Of a DNA stretch of 30,620 nucleotides, positions 6,916 through 16,287 are shown one piece after another; the first letter of the stretch is position 1, and every line of letters starts with the position of its first letter. Under the pieces are notes generated by a model that did not search any database, was not told where the DNA came from, and saw nothing but the letters and a program-made list of their open reading frames with translations. The stretch comes from Rhizobium oryzihabitans (GTDB taxonomy: Bacteria; Pseudomonadota; Alphaproteobacteria; Rhizobiales; Rhizobiaceae), in the NCBI RefSeq assembly GCF_010669145.1, contig NZ_CP048636.1, positions 1 through 30,620 of the forward strand, written 5' to 3'. The translations under genes and the position numbers were made by a program.

Positions 6916-7587
6916 ATGCCAGTCATTTCATTCGTGTCGAGCAAAGGCGGAGTCGGCAAAACGACATCTGCTGTTGTGCTTGCTGGCGAGTTCGCAGCGG
7001 CTGGCCGCAGAGTGGTCTTGATCGACGCCGACCCGAACCGTCCGCTCGAAGCCTGGGCCCGCCTGAAAGGCACGCCGGACACCGTGCGGCTTATGATTGA
7101 TGATTCCGCTGAGACCATAATCGATACGATCGAGGAGGCCCGGGCAAATGCTGATTTTGTTATCGTTGACCTGGAAGGCACGGCAACTGACCGAATTGGT
7201 TTTGCGATTGCCCGCTCGGATCTCGTTTTAATCCCGCTCCAAAGCTCTGTGCTCGATGCATCGGAGGCCGCTAAATCCGTAAAACTGGTTCACCAGATGA
7301 GGAAGGTCGCCAACCGCGATATTCCTTACAGGGTGTTCTTTACACGTGTCCCGCCAGCTATTCGCGAGCGAACCGCTCGCGACATCGATCGACAATTTTC
7401 CGACGCGGCAATACCGGTCCTACCTGCAACTCTGATCGACCGCGCCGCTTACCGGGCACTTTTCTCCCTCGGCGGAATACTTCGTGATCTGGAAGCGTCC
7501 GACGTGTCGGGATTGCAGAGTGCCAAGGAAAATAGCCGCGAATTTGCCCAGGCTGTTATCAACGCTTTGAGAGGAGAGGGAGCATGA
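6916..7587 (+). CDS. parA: ParA-family partition ATPase
   Basis: Cytoplasmic P-loop ATPase that segregates the plasmid by binding the nucleoid. The protein has 223 residues, the short (type Ib-like) form without an N-terminal DNA-binding domain. The deviant Walker A motif KGGVGKTT lies at residues 10-17, followed by LIDADPNRPLEAW near 35 and the Walker B-like DFVIVDLEGTA. DLVLIPLQSSVLDASEA is the usual switch region. A GGAG site precedes the ATG. The stop overlaps the start of the next gene (ATGA), so the two are translationally coupled. The repeat-rich leader upstream is the likely control and partition site. Confidence 0.93.
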   Translation: MPVISFVSSKGGVGKTTSAVVLAGEFAAAGRRVVLIDADPNRPLEAWARLKGTPDTVRLMIDDSAETIIDTIEEARANADFVIVDLEGTATDRIGFAIARSDLVLIPLQSSVLDASEAAKSVKLVHQMRKVANRDIPYRVFFTRVPPAIRERTARDIDRQFSDAAIPVLPATLIDRAAYRALFSLGGILRDLEASDVSGLQSAKENSREFAQAVINALRGEGA

Positions 7588-7922
7588 GCACTGAAGATAA
7601 GAAGCGTGCGACCCTCGATTTTGGAGGTCTGGACAACACGCCAGCGCCGCCAGTCGATAATAATGCAGTTAAGGCCGCGACTAGAGCCGCAGGATTTAGA
7701 GAAACACCGAAGGCTGCCAGTTCCGAAGCTGCTCCCACCATTCGGGCGATGCGTAGAACGCGCCGGAAAACGGGACGTACAGAGCAATTCGCAACGCGCC
7801 TTCGCGCAGAGACTATCGAAGCGATCTACAACTATGCGGATCATCATGAGATCACGCTGGCAGAAACGATTGAGCGAGCAATTGAAGCTCTCGAGGGGCG
7901 GAATGAAGCTCTTGAAGGGTAA
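7584..7922 (+). CDS. small DNA-binding partner of ParA (ParB-like, RHH type)
   Basis: A protein of 112 residues whose ATG overlaps the parA stop. The first half is low-complexity and basic (APPVDNNAVKAATRAAG, AMRRTRRKTGRTEQ). The C-terminal part, FATRLRAETIEAIYNYADHHEITLAETIERAIEAL, has the strand-helix-helix pattern of ribbon-helix-helix proteins. In short-ParA systems the second gene encodes such a centromere-binding protein, so its position makes this the likely partner. No direct homologue was recognised; the role is inferred from coupling and fold. Confidence 0.7.
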   Translation: MSTEDKKRATLDFGGLDNTPAPPVDNNAVKAATRAAGFRETPKAASSEAAPTIRAMRRTRRKTGRTEQFATRLRAETIEAIYNYADHHEITLAETIERAIEALEGRNEALEG

Positions 7923-7958
7923 CGCTCAGCGTTATATATTTGGGGATAAGGAACCGGC

Positions 7959-8333
7959 GTGAGAGTTTTCAAAAACGGTTGGTTTCAGAAATTTGCCCGA
8001 AAGGAGAAAATCTCTGACGCCATGCTTTGTGAGGCTATTGCGCGCGCCGAACGCGGTCAGATTGATGCCGATTTGGGTTCTGGTCTCATCAAGCAGAGGC
8101 TTGCTCGGCCTGGTGCGGGAAAGTCCGGTGGATTCCGGACGTTGGTTTTCTTCCGGACGCAGCAGAGGGCTGTTTTTGCATTTGGCTTTGCCAAGAGCAA
8201 CATGGCCAATCTTGATGATGCCGATGAGGCTTATCTGAAAAAGGCCGCGAAGCTGGTTCTAGGATTTTCAGATGAGCAGATAGACGCGGAAATCGCTGCG
8301 GGGCGTATGTCAGAGGTGAAATGCGATGAGTAA
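7959..8333 (+). CDS. RelE/HigB-type toxin of a toxin-antitoxin pair
   Basis: A protein of 124 residues from a GTG start preceded by AAGGA. The sequence VFKNGWFQKFARKEKISDAML, IKQRLARPGAGKSGGFRTLVFFR and RAVFAFGFAKSN matches the RelE-like fold family in which toxin precedes antitoxin (HigB-like arrangement). These are usually ribosome-dependent mRNA interferases. The gene overlaps the downstream helix-turn-helix gene by 8 bp. It lies directly after the par genes on the same strand, so it probably adds post-segregational killing to plasmid maintenance. Catalytic residues were not assigned. Confidence 0.85.
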   Translation: MRVFKNGWFQKFARKEKISDAMLCEAIARAERGQIDADLGSGLIKQRLARPGAGKSGGFRTLVFFRTQQRAVFAFGFAKSNMANLDDADEAYLKKAAKLVLGFSDEQIDAEIAAGRMSEVKCDE

Positions 8334-8643
8334 GACCTACAAAAGTGAGGCATTGGCAGCCGTCCACGAGATGATGGAAGGTTTCTACGAGTCCGGAGCG
8401 ATCGACAAAAAGACGATGCGCGAATTTGATGAAGGCTGCCTGACAACCGTGGCCTCCCTGACTCCGGAAGAAATCCGTTCGATCCGTGAGCGCGAAAGCA
8501 TTTCCCAGCCCGTGTTTGCCCGTTACCTCAATGTCAGTAAAGGCCTGGTTTCTGATTGGGAACGCGGTGTGAAGCGGCCGAGTGGTCCGGCGCTACGATT
8601 GTTGACCGTCGTGCGCAATAAAGGACTGCAGGCCATCGCTTGA
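8326..8643 (+). CDS. HigA-type XRE antitoxin
   Basis: Antitoxin and repressor partner of the overlapping toxin gene. It has 105 residues. The N-terminal half (SEALAAVHEMMEGFYESGAIDKKTMREFD) would bind toxin. The C-terminal half has a Cro/CI-type helix-turn-helix, LTPEEIRSIRERESISQPVFARYLNVSKGLVSDWERGVKRPSGPALRLL. The ATG lies inside the end of the toxin gene, so translation is coupled. The complex would be expected to repress its own promoter upstream of 7959, where no clear operator was picked out. Confidence 0.9.
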   Translation: MSKTYKSEALAAVHEMMEGFYESGAIDKKTMREFDEGCLTTVASLTPEEIRSIRERESISQPVFARYLNVSKGLVSDWERGVKRPSGPALRLLTVVRNKGLQAIA

Positions 8644-8801
8644 CGCGCCGTCGAGCATATTGACCCGCTCCCGGCCGGCCCTACGGCCCTTTTGGAGAGA
8701 GCGTGCCGGCCGAGAGCTACCGACACAGGATATTGATAGATTGGGGCAGGGTAGCCGCCATAAGCCTAGCTGGTCGGGCAAGTCGTTGAGGGAGATCCAG
8801 A

Positions 8802-8936
8802 ATGCCGACGATGAAGTCTAGCCGTCTTGCCCGCGAGATTGCCGAATTGGCAGACGCACAGCGCCGCCTCGGTATCATGGATGAGGCAATTTATAGGAAA
8901 ATTACGGCGCCGCATCTTGGGGATGGGCGGCGGTAG
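8802..8936 (+). CDS. 44-residue ORF resembling the N-terminus of a second HigA-type antitoxin
   Basis: An ATG at 8802 with a good ribosome site (GAGGGAGA) opens MPTMKSSRLAREIAELADA, then QRRLGIMDEAIYRKITAPHLG, ending at 8936. The pattern REI.E.A...R.LGIMDEA.Y.KIT..HLG is what precedes the helix-turn-helix in HigA-like antitoxins, and the upstream antitoxin has a comparable GAIDKKTMREFD segment. The DNA-binding half is missing, so this is either a stub left by a deletion or a very short gene. 8644-8801 shows nothing recognisable. Confidence 0.45.
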   Translation: MPTMKSSRLAREIAELADAQRRLGIMDEAIYRKITAPHLGDGRR

Positions 8937-9008
8937 CCGCCCCGCTCCGGCGGCGAACGCGCTCCCCCATTGCGCCGAAGAGAGCCGGAGGAGCGGCCAG
9001 AGACATGC

Positions 9009-9037
9009 CCCGGTGCGTCAGCGCCGGGACCGTTTTT
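9009..9037 (+). terminator. rho-independent terminator
   Basis: CCCGGTGC (9009-9016) and GCGCCGGG (9021-9028) form an 8-bp stem with one G-T pair around GTCA, followed by ACCG and TTTTT (9033-9037). It would end plus-strand transcription coming from the toxin-antitoxin region. Confidence 0.65.
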
Positions 9038-9300
9038 CCCATTGAGCGGGTTCGTGGAAGACCTTATTGCGCCGCCGCTCTTTCATCTCTTCTCCTGAAA
9101 TACCAGGTCGAGGATCATCGATCGCCGCCTGTATCCCGCGCCTCATCAATTCGTCACGCAGATCGATGTGAGGTTCAAGCTCGTGGGCTTCGCCCAGGAG
9201 GACGAACGCCGCTTCGGATGGATCGATAAAGTGACCCTGTTCGATCCTGTCGAGCAGCCATAGCGCGAGCGACGGCGGCAGATAGGCGTCACGACACGAA
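9018..9300 (-). pseudogene. hypothetical protein, N-terminally truncated by the neighbouring transposon
   Basis: The minus strand keeps an open frame coding RDAYLPPSLALWLLDRIEQG, HFIDPSEAAFVLLGEAHELE, PHIDLRDELMRRGIQAAIDD and PRPGISGEEMKERRRNK, stopping at 9018-9020. It has no start codon; upstream it runs into the 3' side of a decayed tnpA. The helical, charged composition and the ending resemble small antitoxin-like proteins, but no family is recognised. It is too short in ATG-initiated form to stand out as an ORF, and codon use looks coding. Confidence 0.45.
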
Positions 9301-9338
9301 AGTGTTGAATCTGTCCGACTTTTGAGAACGTATGGTGA

Positions 9339-11649
9339 TCACGCTGCGAGGATGGATGTTTCGCGCCGTAGCGGCCTGAGATCGAGGCTTTCCGTCGAGG
9401 TCCAGATGTAATCGACAGTGAGACTGATGTGTTGCCACCCGAGCGGGGTGATGTGTTTGACTAGGTCGGGCGGCGTGGCGATACCCTCCCGGTTGAGTTC
9501 GGCGAAGGCCGGTTCGAGATAGAGAGTGTTCCAGTAGACGATGGCATTGATCAGCAGGTTCAGCCCGGACGCCCGGTAGAATTGACTCTCGAAGGTCCTG
9601 TCTCGCAGTTCTCCGAGACGGTTGAAGAATAGCGCACGGGCCAAGGTGTTCTGGGATTCGCTCTTGTTGAGGCCGGCCGTCGCGTTCCTGCGCATTTCGG
9701 GGTTCTGCCACCACTGGGGCAGAAAGATGGACCGATTGATACGACCGAGATCGCGCAGCGCCAACGCCAGTCCGTTCTGGCGTGGGAATGCGGACAGCTT
9801 TGCCAACAGGGTCGAAGGCCGAACCTGCCCGGAACGGATCGTCGTGACCAGCCGCAGGATGTCGTTCCAGTTTGCCTTGATCCGCTCGACGTTGATGTGC
9901 TCGCCAACGAGCGACGCCAGGTTTTCGGGAGGCGTGTCGCCCGGGAAGAGATAGAGCTTGCGATCCTTGAGACCGCGCAGCCGAGGCACAATCTGGAAAC
10001 CAACGAGATGGCAAAGGGCGAAGCTCATATCGCTTACCCCGCCGGTATCGACATAGTGGGTTTCGATGGCGAGATCGCTGCCATGATAGAGCAGTCCATC
10101 GAGGACATAGATGGCTTCGCTCGCATTGGCATTCATGGCGATGATGTAGAAAGCGCCGTACTGGTCAGAGGTGAACCGGTAGAATTTGGCGCCGGGGTTG
10201 GGACCATAGCGGCCGTTGAGGTCGCCGATCGCCTCGGCGTGTCCGCCCGCCGGAAAATACTGGCCATCGGAGGATGACGTTGTTCCATCGCCCCACAAGC
10301 TTGCCAGAGGCAATTGCCTCTGGGCGTTGACGAGAATGGCGTGCGCGGCCGTGTAACCTTCCTCGCGAATATGCCAGTCGTGCGCCCAGGCGAGTTGGCG
10401 CATCGAAATGCCGGGGAAACGTCCGCCATTCTCGTGAGACCGAGATTGATGCCGTCCGCCAGGATGGCGGTAAGGAGCGCAAGCTTGTTGTCGGCCGTCC
10501 GACCGCTGCGCAAATGGGTAAAGGCGTTCGAAAATTCCGTTCGGGCGTCAACCTCGAGCAAAAGGTCAGTGATGCGAATCGTAGGCAGACGGCTTTCCAC
10601 CTTTAGCTTCACCGACTTGGCGATATCCGGAAACATAGCCTTGTGCGGCGTGACGCTAAACCGCGCCCCGGTCAATTCTACATCGTCGAGCTCGCCGGCT
10701 GCGGCTAGACGTGAGAGGTCAGCCAGTCCATCGTTCAGCAACTGGCGCTGTTGGCGAAGATACGTCTCGACATCGGTATCAACGGCGATTGGAAGCGGTC
10801 CTTCCTCACGCATCAGCTCGAATGTCGGCTTGGGAATGAGAAAGCTTTCGAAAGACTGGAAGCGTTTGGCTCCTTCCACCCAGACATCGCCCGCATCGAG
10901 CCGGCGCTTCAATTCGCTGAACAGGCAAAGCTCATAAGCCCTGCGATCAATCTTTCCATCTTTGAGTATGAGAGGCATCCAGCCCTTCGGCGCAAAGGAG
11001 ATCGGTGCCTTGTCGGGTATGGTCCTTTTGCCCGTACGATATAGACCCGCGACCACGGATAGCGCCCGCAAGAGGTTCGCCGCCACTGCGTGACCGCGGA
11101 ACACGAGAGTGGAGAGAAACTGTGGCGCCAATTTCCTGATCGTCGGATAGCGCTGGAGCATTTCGATTTTACCGTCGATAACATCCGGCGCGATCAGCGT
11201 ATCGACCGCCTGGACACTGGTTTTAAAAGCTGGCCATTGGATGACCAGATCAAGCGCTTTAGCCATGTCCTCACCCTTCTCTCTGGCCTTGATGATCGCA
11301 TGGCAGACTTTTGAAACGTCCTTCAACGGCGTCTGCACTTCCCGAACGGATCGGGTGACGCGAGCAGCCGCCTGGTTATTGGCTCGCCGGGTCAGGATGC
11401 CCATGAGTTTCTTGAACATGTCGATCGCGCAATCGGTGAGATGGCGGGAAAGGTGGAGCACTGTTGCAGCCAGGACAGCATGTCGGCGTTCGGTGTTAAG
11501 GTCGCGCAGATGCTGCGCGCTCATTCGCGTCCCCTCTGCAGCAAATTCGTCAAAGACCTTGGCCGGAATTCGATCCATCAACGTCGTCGGCAGGTTCAGA
11601 GACCGGAGAAAGCGAATGCGCTCGGCAATTCTGGCCCCTGAACATTAAA
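9339..11649 (-). pseudogene. Tn3-family transposase tnpA, 5'-truncated and frameshifted
   Basis: The C-terminal three quarters of a Tn3-family DDE transposase. The 5' side begins at 11649 with ARIAERIRFLRSLNLPTTLM in an open frame lacking its roughly 200-250 N-terminal residues. It is cut by the terminus of the next element. Near 10416 the frame breaks: ADVSPAF should read ADVSPGISMRQLAWAHDW, which one extra G restores. The second frame holds the catalytic-region sequence LWGDGTTSSSDGQYFPAGG, then YVDTGGVSDMSFALCHLVG and the conserved ending LGWQHISLTVDYIW, stopping at 9339. No matching terminal repeat or resolvase was found. It is not functional because of the 5' loss, whatever the cause of the shift. 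Confidence 0.85.
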
Positions 11650-11687
11650 GGGGCACAGATATACGGTAGGCCGATTTCACGCCTTTT
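11650..11687. repeat. candidate left terminal repeat of the second Tn3-family element
   Basis: The stretch begins GGGGCACAGATATACGG at 11650, exactly where the reading frame of the neighbouring tnpA is interrupted, and ends with TTTCACGCC near position 30-38, where Tn3-type ends usually carry ACGC. The opposite end of this element is missing, so the repeat cannot be confirmed by comparison. It overlaps the last codons of the kinase-like gene. Confidence 0.4.
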
Positions 11688-12198
11688 GCGCAGCCTTCTT
11701 GATGGCAGCTACGAAGCCCAACAGTTCGGCTGGCGAGGTGAACCGGAACACCCGACCGGCAAATCCTTCCATTCGAGCAAGGTCGCGCTGTCGTTGCTCC
11801 TTTCGGTAATTGATCACAAATCGGAAGAAGGCCCAATCAAAGCGTTCAGGACATCCCGGCGCGAGCTGATCACCGCGATTTCGGCCCAAACCGGATACCG
11901 TTCGTCGAATAACTCGCCACAGGCATAACGATGTTGTGTAATCGAGATGGATAAGCGTGTCCGCAGATGCCAATCGCTGCTCAAGCGTGCCGCTATAATT
12001 CCCGTCCATAATCCATTCAGATTGCGCCGCAAGCTTTTCGACGGTTTTCTGCCATGATGCGCTATCCGGCCTTTGCCAGCCCGGCTGCCAGTAATGTCTA
12101 TCGAGGTGGACGACGGGCAAGCGGGTCGCTTCGGCCAGTTCTTTGGCGAGTGTGGATTTCCCGGCGCCCGGACAACCGACGATGAGGACTCGTTTCAT
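11677..12198 (-). CDS. P-loop NTPase/kinase-like protein (FlaR/adenylate kinase-like), transposon cargo
   Basis: A protein of 173 residues. Walker A GCPGAGKST is at residues 8-16, followed by LAEATRLPVVHLDRHYWQPG, WIMDGNYSGTLEQRLASADT and LIHLDYTTSLCLWRVIRRT, and a C-terminal LARMEGFAGRVFRFTSP. This pattern fits small AAA/adenylate-kinase-like proteins often labelled DNA topology modulation protein FlaR. The substrate is unknown. Its ATG overlaps the tnpR stop (ATGA), so it is coupled to the resolvase, and its end reaches the presumed transposon terminus. It therefore appears to be a cargo gene of the element, not part of the plasmid backbone. Confidence 0.8.
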   Translation of the reverse strand: MKRVLIVGCPGAGKSTLAKELAEATRLPVVHLDRHYWQPGWQRPDSASWQKTVEKLAAQSEWIMDGNYSGTLEQRLASADTLIHLDYTTSLCLWRVIRRTVSGLGRNRGDQLAPGCPERFDWAFFRFVINYRKEQRQRDLARMEGFAGRVFRFTSPAELLGFVAAIKKAAQKA

Positions 12199-12824
12199 TT
12201 CTTTGCCTTCCGCATAAGCAGCCGCTCTCCATCGGTGCGCAGCGCGCCCTTAGGATCGACAAACCGGTAGAGCGTCTGTCGTGTGATACCGAGTTCGGCG
12301 CAAAGATCGGCCACCTTGGTTTCCGGCTTCCCCATTGCTGCCTGAGCAAGGCGCAGCTTCGCCGGCGTCATTTTGAAGGGCGCTCCGCCGTTCCGGCCAC
12401 GTGCGCGTGCGGCGGCGAGACCAGCTTTGGTGCGCTCAATGATCAATGCCCGCTCGAACTCAGCCAGCGCCGCGAATATGCCGAACACCAGCCGGCCATT
12501 CGCCGTCGAGGTGTCGATCGACGCCCCTTCACCTGCCAGAACCTTGAGGCCGATATGCCGTTGGGTCAGATCATCGACCAGATTGACGAGGTGGCGGAGA
12601 TCGCGGCCGAGTCGATCGAGCTTCCAGACGACAAGCGTGTCACCGCGACGCAGCGCCTTCAGGCAGGCGGTGAGACCTGGACGGTCCTCTTTCTTTCCTG
12701 ACGCGGCATCCTCATAGACATTGTTGGCGTCGACACCAGCCTGTGCCAGCGCGTCACGCTGAAGGTCATGGACCTGGCTGCCGTCGGCTTTCGACACTCG
12801 CGCATATCCGATCAGAGCTGTCAT
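12195..12824 (-). CDS. tnpR: serine resolvase TnpR of the second Tn3-family element
   Basis: A serine recombinase of 209 residues. The catalytic domain shows LIGYARVSKADGSQVHDLQ (nucleophile S in RVS), GDTLVVWKLDRLGRDLRHLV and FGIFAALAEFERALIIERT. The C-terminal helix-turn-helix is KVADLCAELGITRQTLYRFV. It would resolve cointegrates at a res site in the 12825-12953 interval and repress the divergent tnpA. It differs clearly from the other two resolvases in the window, so it belongs to a separate element. Confidence 0.93.
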   Translation of the reverse strand: MTALIGYARVSKADGSQVHDLQRDALAQAGVDANNVYEDAASGKKEDRPGLTACLKALRRGDTLVVWKLDRLGRDLRHLVNLVDDLTQRHIGLKVLAGEGASIDTSTANGRLVFGIFAALAEFERALIIERTKAGLAAARARGRNGGAPFKMTPAKLRLAQAAMGKPETKVADLCAELGITRQTLYRFVDPKGALRTDGERLLMRKAKK

Positions 12825-12953
12825 TTATTCGTCCGTCTGCGTGACAATTTCGATTTGGCCGCGCCAAAGCCTGTAGATTGTCACATAACCCGTCTTGCAA
12901 AGTAAGCTCCGCGAACGGTTATCTCCAGTCTTTTTGTGACATATGGAGCGCCG
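12825..12953. promoter_or_regulatory. divergent promoter and candidate res site between tnpR and tnpA
   Basis: The interval between divergent tnpR and tnpA contains several copies of a GTGACA/TGTCAC motif (near 12840, 12878 and 12936) and a ATAACC/GGTTAT pair. This layout is typical of Tn3-family res sites, where the resolvase both recombines and regulates. Exact subsites were not resolved. Confidence 0.45.
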
Positions 12954-15480
12954 ATGCCTCGCCGCATGATTTTGACGGATGCCGAACGGCAGAATTTCCT
13001 TGCCCTGCCCAGCGACGACGACACCCTGATCCGCCATTGGAGCCTTGATGATGAGGACCATCGTCTTCTGGAAACGCGCCGTCGCGACGATACCCGTCTT
13101 GGCTTGGCCCTTCAGCTTTGTGCGCTCCGTTATCCCGGCCGTCTCATCCAGCGCGGAGAGGTCATCCCGGAAAGCGCGCTCACCTTCCTTGCCGAGCAAC
13201 TCCGCATCGAGCCGAATGCACTTGCCAGCTTCGCACGAAGAGCGCCCACACGCTACGAACAACTGACCGTCCTCCGCCAACACTACGGGTTCAGCGAGCT
13301 GAGCCACCCGTTGCGCACCGATCTGCTTGCCTTCGCGCGCGGCGTGGCGATCGCCTCGACCAAGGACAAATTCGTCGTCGCCGCTCTCGCCGATGAGATG
13401 CGCCGGCGGCGTATCGTCATTCCCGGCATCACCGTGATCGAACGGATGGCCGGACAGGCATGCACCGAGGCTGAGGAGGCGCTGTTTGCCGATGTTGCCG
13501 GAAGGCTGACGCCCGACATCATCGTCAGAATGGAAGCGCTGCTCGGTATTGGTCCACGCGTCCGCCAGAGCGGGGTCTCCTGGTTACGTGAACCTGCCGG
13601 AAAGGCTGGAGACGCAGCGATGCGGGGTCTGATCGATCGGCTTGAGGCCGTGCGCCACGTTGGCCTTTCAAGTGATGTGCTTCAGGCCGTCCCCGCCCAT
13701 CGGGTGAGCCGCATGGCACAAGAGGGCCGGCGCCTGACCGCCCAGAACTTCGAGCAAATGCGGCCCGGCCGCCGATATGCTACGCTCGCAGCTTTCCTTC
13801 TGGAGATGGAAATCGCGCTCACGGATGCCGCAATCGCCATGTTCGAAGTCCTGATCGGCAAGGCGTTTCGGCGGGCCGAGGCAGAGCGCGACAAACGACT
13901 GCTGGAAACCGCCACCTCGGCGACATCGGCGCTGGATTTCTTCGTGGGCTTCGGTGAGGCGATCGCTGCCAGGCGAGAAACCGACCTTTCGCTCGATGAG
14001 GCGGTCAATGCAGTCGGCGGCTGGGAGCAGTTGATGCGGGCAACCGCGGCTGCGAAGGCAGCATCTCGTCCCCGCAAGGACGATGATCTGATTGCCTATC
14101 TGCCGGCGCAATATATGCGTATCCGGCGCTTTGCAGCACCATTCCTGGCAGCCTTCACGTTCGAGGGTAATCGTCAGAGCCGTGATTTCATCAACGTGGT
14201 GATGCAAATGACGGCCGCAGGGAAAAGCCGCCGTCGCTCTCTGGACGCGCAATGGATCAAAGCGGCGCTCGATCTGGTCGACAAGCGGTGGAGCAAGGAA
14301 ATCAGAACGCCAGATGGCTCGGTTGACCGCAGAATGCTGGAAATCTTTGTCATCGTTGAGCTGAAGAACCGGATCGCTGCCAACGAGATCTGGATCAAAG
14401 GTTCTCGCACATATCGCGCCCTCGATGAGGGCATGATCTCCCATCAGACTTATTCCATCATCAAGGCCGAGGCCCGCATTCCCGTCGCCATCCCGGTTGA
14501 TGTCGAGATCTATCTCGCCCAGAAAGCCGAGGCGCTCGATCAAAAATTGCGTGAGGCAGCAAGCCGGCTGGAGGCGGGTCGCGGCGACACGCGGATCGGC
14601 GCGAAGGGCCTGCGGGTGCCTGCGGTCAAAACTGCCGAGACCGAAGCCGCGCTCGCCTTCGCAAGGAGAGTTGCGAGCAGCATGCCGCCGATCAGGTTGA
14701 CGGATCTTGTCGCCGACGTGGATCGAATGACCGGTTTCAGCTCACTGTTCGAGCATCTTCAGACAGGCCGAACGCCGGGCGATATGCGAATTTTCTATGC
14801 CGCGCTCATCGCCGAGGCCACCAATCTCGGCTTCTCGAAGATGGCATTGGCCTGCCCCGGCATCACACGCCGCCAGCTACAGCAGATGGCGATCTGGCAC
14901 TTCCGGGAGGAAACCTTCACCTTGGCACTTGCCCGGCTGGTCGAAGCCCAGCACGCGGCGCCGATCGCCACTGTTTTCGGTTCGAACACGATATCGTCTT
15001 CCGACGGACAACATATCCATCTCGGCGATGGCGGCGAAATCGCCGGTGGCGTCAACGGCCGTTACGGAACCAACCCGATCATCAAGCTCTACACGGCGAT
15101 CTCCGGTCGATATGCTCCCTTCCATACCAAAATCATCGCCGCCACGGCGAGCGAGGCCGTCCATGTTCTCGACGCGCTTCTCGAAACGGATGCGGGCCTC
15201 GACATCGTGCGCCATCATGTCGATGGTGGCGGCGTCAGTGATCTCGTCTTCGCCTTCTGCCATGCGCTAGGCTTTGCATTTGTCCCGCGCATTCCCGATC
15301 TCGATGGCCGATGCCTCTACGGCTTTGGCCCCGGCAAGCAGTATGGCATTCTCCAGAATGTCATGGGCGATCGCATCGACGCCGATTTGATCCGGGCGCA
15401 CTGGGACGAGATTCTGCGCTTGATGACCTCACTGCGCACCCGCACCGTCAGCGCTTCGCTCATGCTCAAACGGCTGTCAT
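12954..15480 (+). pseudogene. tnpA: Tn3-family transposase tnpA, truncated at its 3' end
   Basis: A DDE transposase with an intact N-terminus. The ATG at 12954 is preceded by GGAG and begins MPRRMILTDAERQNFLALPS; a GTG 18 bases upstream is less likely. LVADEMRRRRIVIPGITVIERM-like sequence, then FGSNTISSSDGQHIHLGDGG and HHVDGGGVSDLVFAFCHALG, mark the conserved regions. The frame is broken after ...SLMLKRLS at 15480 by the left repeat of a complete Tn3-family element; the listed read-through to 15548 lies in foreign DNA. About 120 C-terminal residues, including the last catalytic part, are missing. They are not found on the far side of the insertion, where traD begins at once. The protein should be inactive. 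Confidence 0.9.
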
Positions 15481-15520
15481 GGGGCTCTGTGGTCATTTCT
15501 ACATTAATACACGCTAAGGG
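15481..15520 (+). repeat. left terminal inverted repeat of the complete Tn3-family element
   Basis: 40 bases beginning GGGGCTCTGTGG and ending ACACGCTAAGGG. It differs from the right repeat at its 8th and 13th bases. It interrupts the upstream tnpA. Confidence 0.93.
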
Positions 15521-15604
15521 CATTTTGCAGGTGACGGGAAACACATGATTTCCGCTCACCGTGATCGCGGGGCAAACTGGCCACGCAATAGGGCCATTTT
15601 TTGC

Positions 15605-15663
15605 GCGACAAACCCTGTCGGAATGTTAGGCTGTGCGGCAACACCTGATTTGAGGTTTGTCGC
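15605..15663. promoter_or_regulatory. candidate res site of the complete element
   Basis: A perfect 10-bp inverted repeat, GCGACAAACC (15605-15614) and GGTTTGTCGC (15654-15663), lies between the left terminus and tnpR. The related half-site TGTCGG is in between. The right arm ends three bases before the tnpR ATG, so resolvase binding would also repress its own gene. Confidence 0.55.
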
Positions 15664-15665
15664 AC

Positions 15666-16271
15666 ATGTTGATCGGTTACATGCGGGTATCGAGTAGTGA
15701 CGAGCGCCAGTCGGTTGCCTTGCAGCGCGATGCCCTGCTCGCGGCCGGGGTCGATGAGCGCCATCTCCATCAGGATCGCGCTTCCGGAGCGCGTGATGAC
15801 CGGCCGGGTCTGAAGGCATGCCTCGGCGAATTGCGCGAAGGCGATGTCCTGGTCGTCTGGAAGATAGATCGGTTAGGCCGGTCACTCTCCCACTTGATCC
15901 GTATCGTCGAGGATTTGAAGGAACGTGGTGTCGCCTTCCGATCTCTCACGGAGGCGATCGACACCACGAATTCGCACGGCGCGTTTCTGTTCAACCTGTT
16001 CGGCTCGCTTGCAGAATACGAGAGAGTGCTGATCACCGAGCGGGTCAATGCCGGCCTGGCGGCGGCTCGCCGACGTGGCCGTAAGGGCGGGAGACCTCCA
16101 ACGATCGATGCGGAAAAGGTCGAGCAGGTTCTAGCTGCTTTGGAAGCTGGCGCCAGCAAGGCGTCCGTGTGCCGGACGTTCAAGGTGGCGCGCTCGACCT
16201 TGATCGACACGTTGAAGCGGACTGGATGGACAGGCCCCGGCAAGACCGGCACGCCCGAAACCGTAGTTTGA
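15666..16271 (+). CDS. tnpR: serine resolvase TnpR of the complete Tn3-family element
   Basis: A serine recombinase of 201 residues. The ATG at 15666 gives the usual start MLIGYMRVSSSDERQSVALQ; a TTG three codons earlier is less likely. GDVLVVWKIDRLGRSLSHLI and FNLFGSLAEYERVLITERVN complete the catalytic domain. The C-terminal helix-turn-helix is SKASVCRTFKVARSTLIDTL. The gene lies in tandem with tnpA, 16 bp apart. It would resolve the cointegrate made during replicative transposition, acting at the adjacent res site. Confidence 0.95.
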   Translation: MLIGYMRVSSSDERQSVALQRDALLAAGVDERHLHQDRASGARDDRPGLKACLGELREGDVLVVWKIDRLGRSLSHLIRIVEDLKERGVAFRSLTEAIDTTNSHGAFLFNLFGSLAEYERVLITERVNAGLAAARRRGRKGGRPPTIDAEKVEQVLAALEAGASKASVCRTFKVARSTLIDTLKRTGWTGPGKTGTPETVV

Positions 16272-16287
16272 CGAGTGACCGTGGCTG

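Noticed and set aside
13668..14543. A 291-codon minus-strand frame within the second tnpA
   Set aside because: Antisense to a recognisable transposase; no family resemblance.
15481..15548. The C-terminal tail of the second tnpA beyond 15480
   Set aside because: These codons come from the left repeat of the inserted element, not from the transposase.
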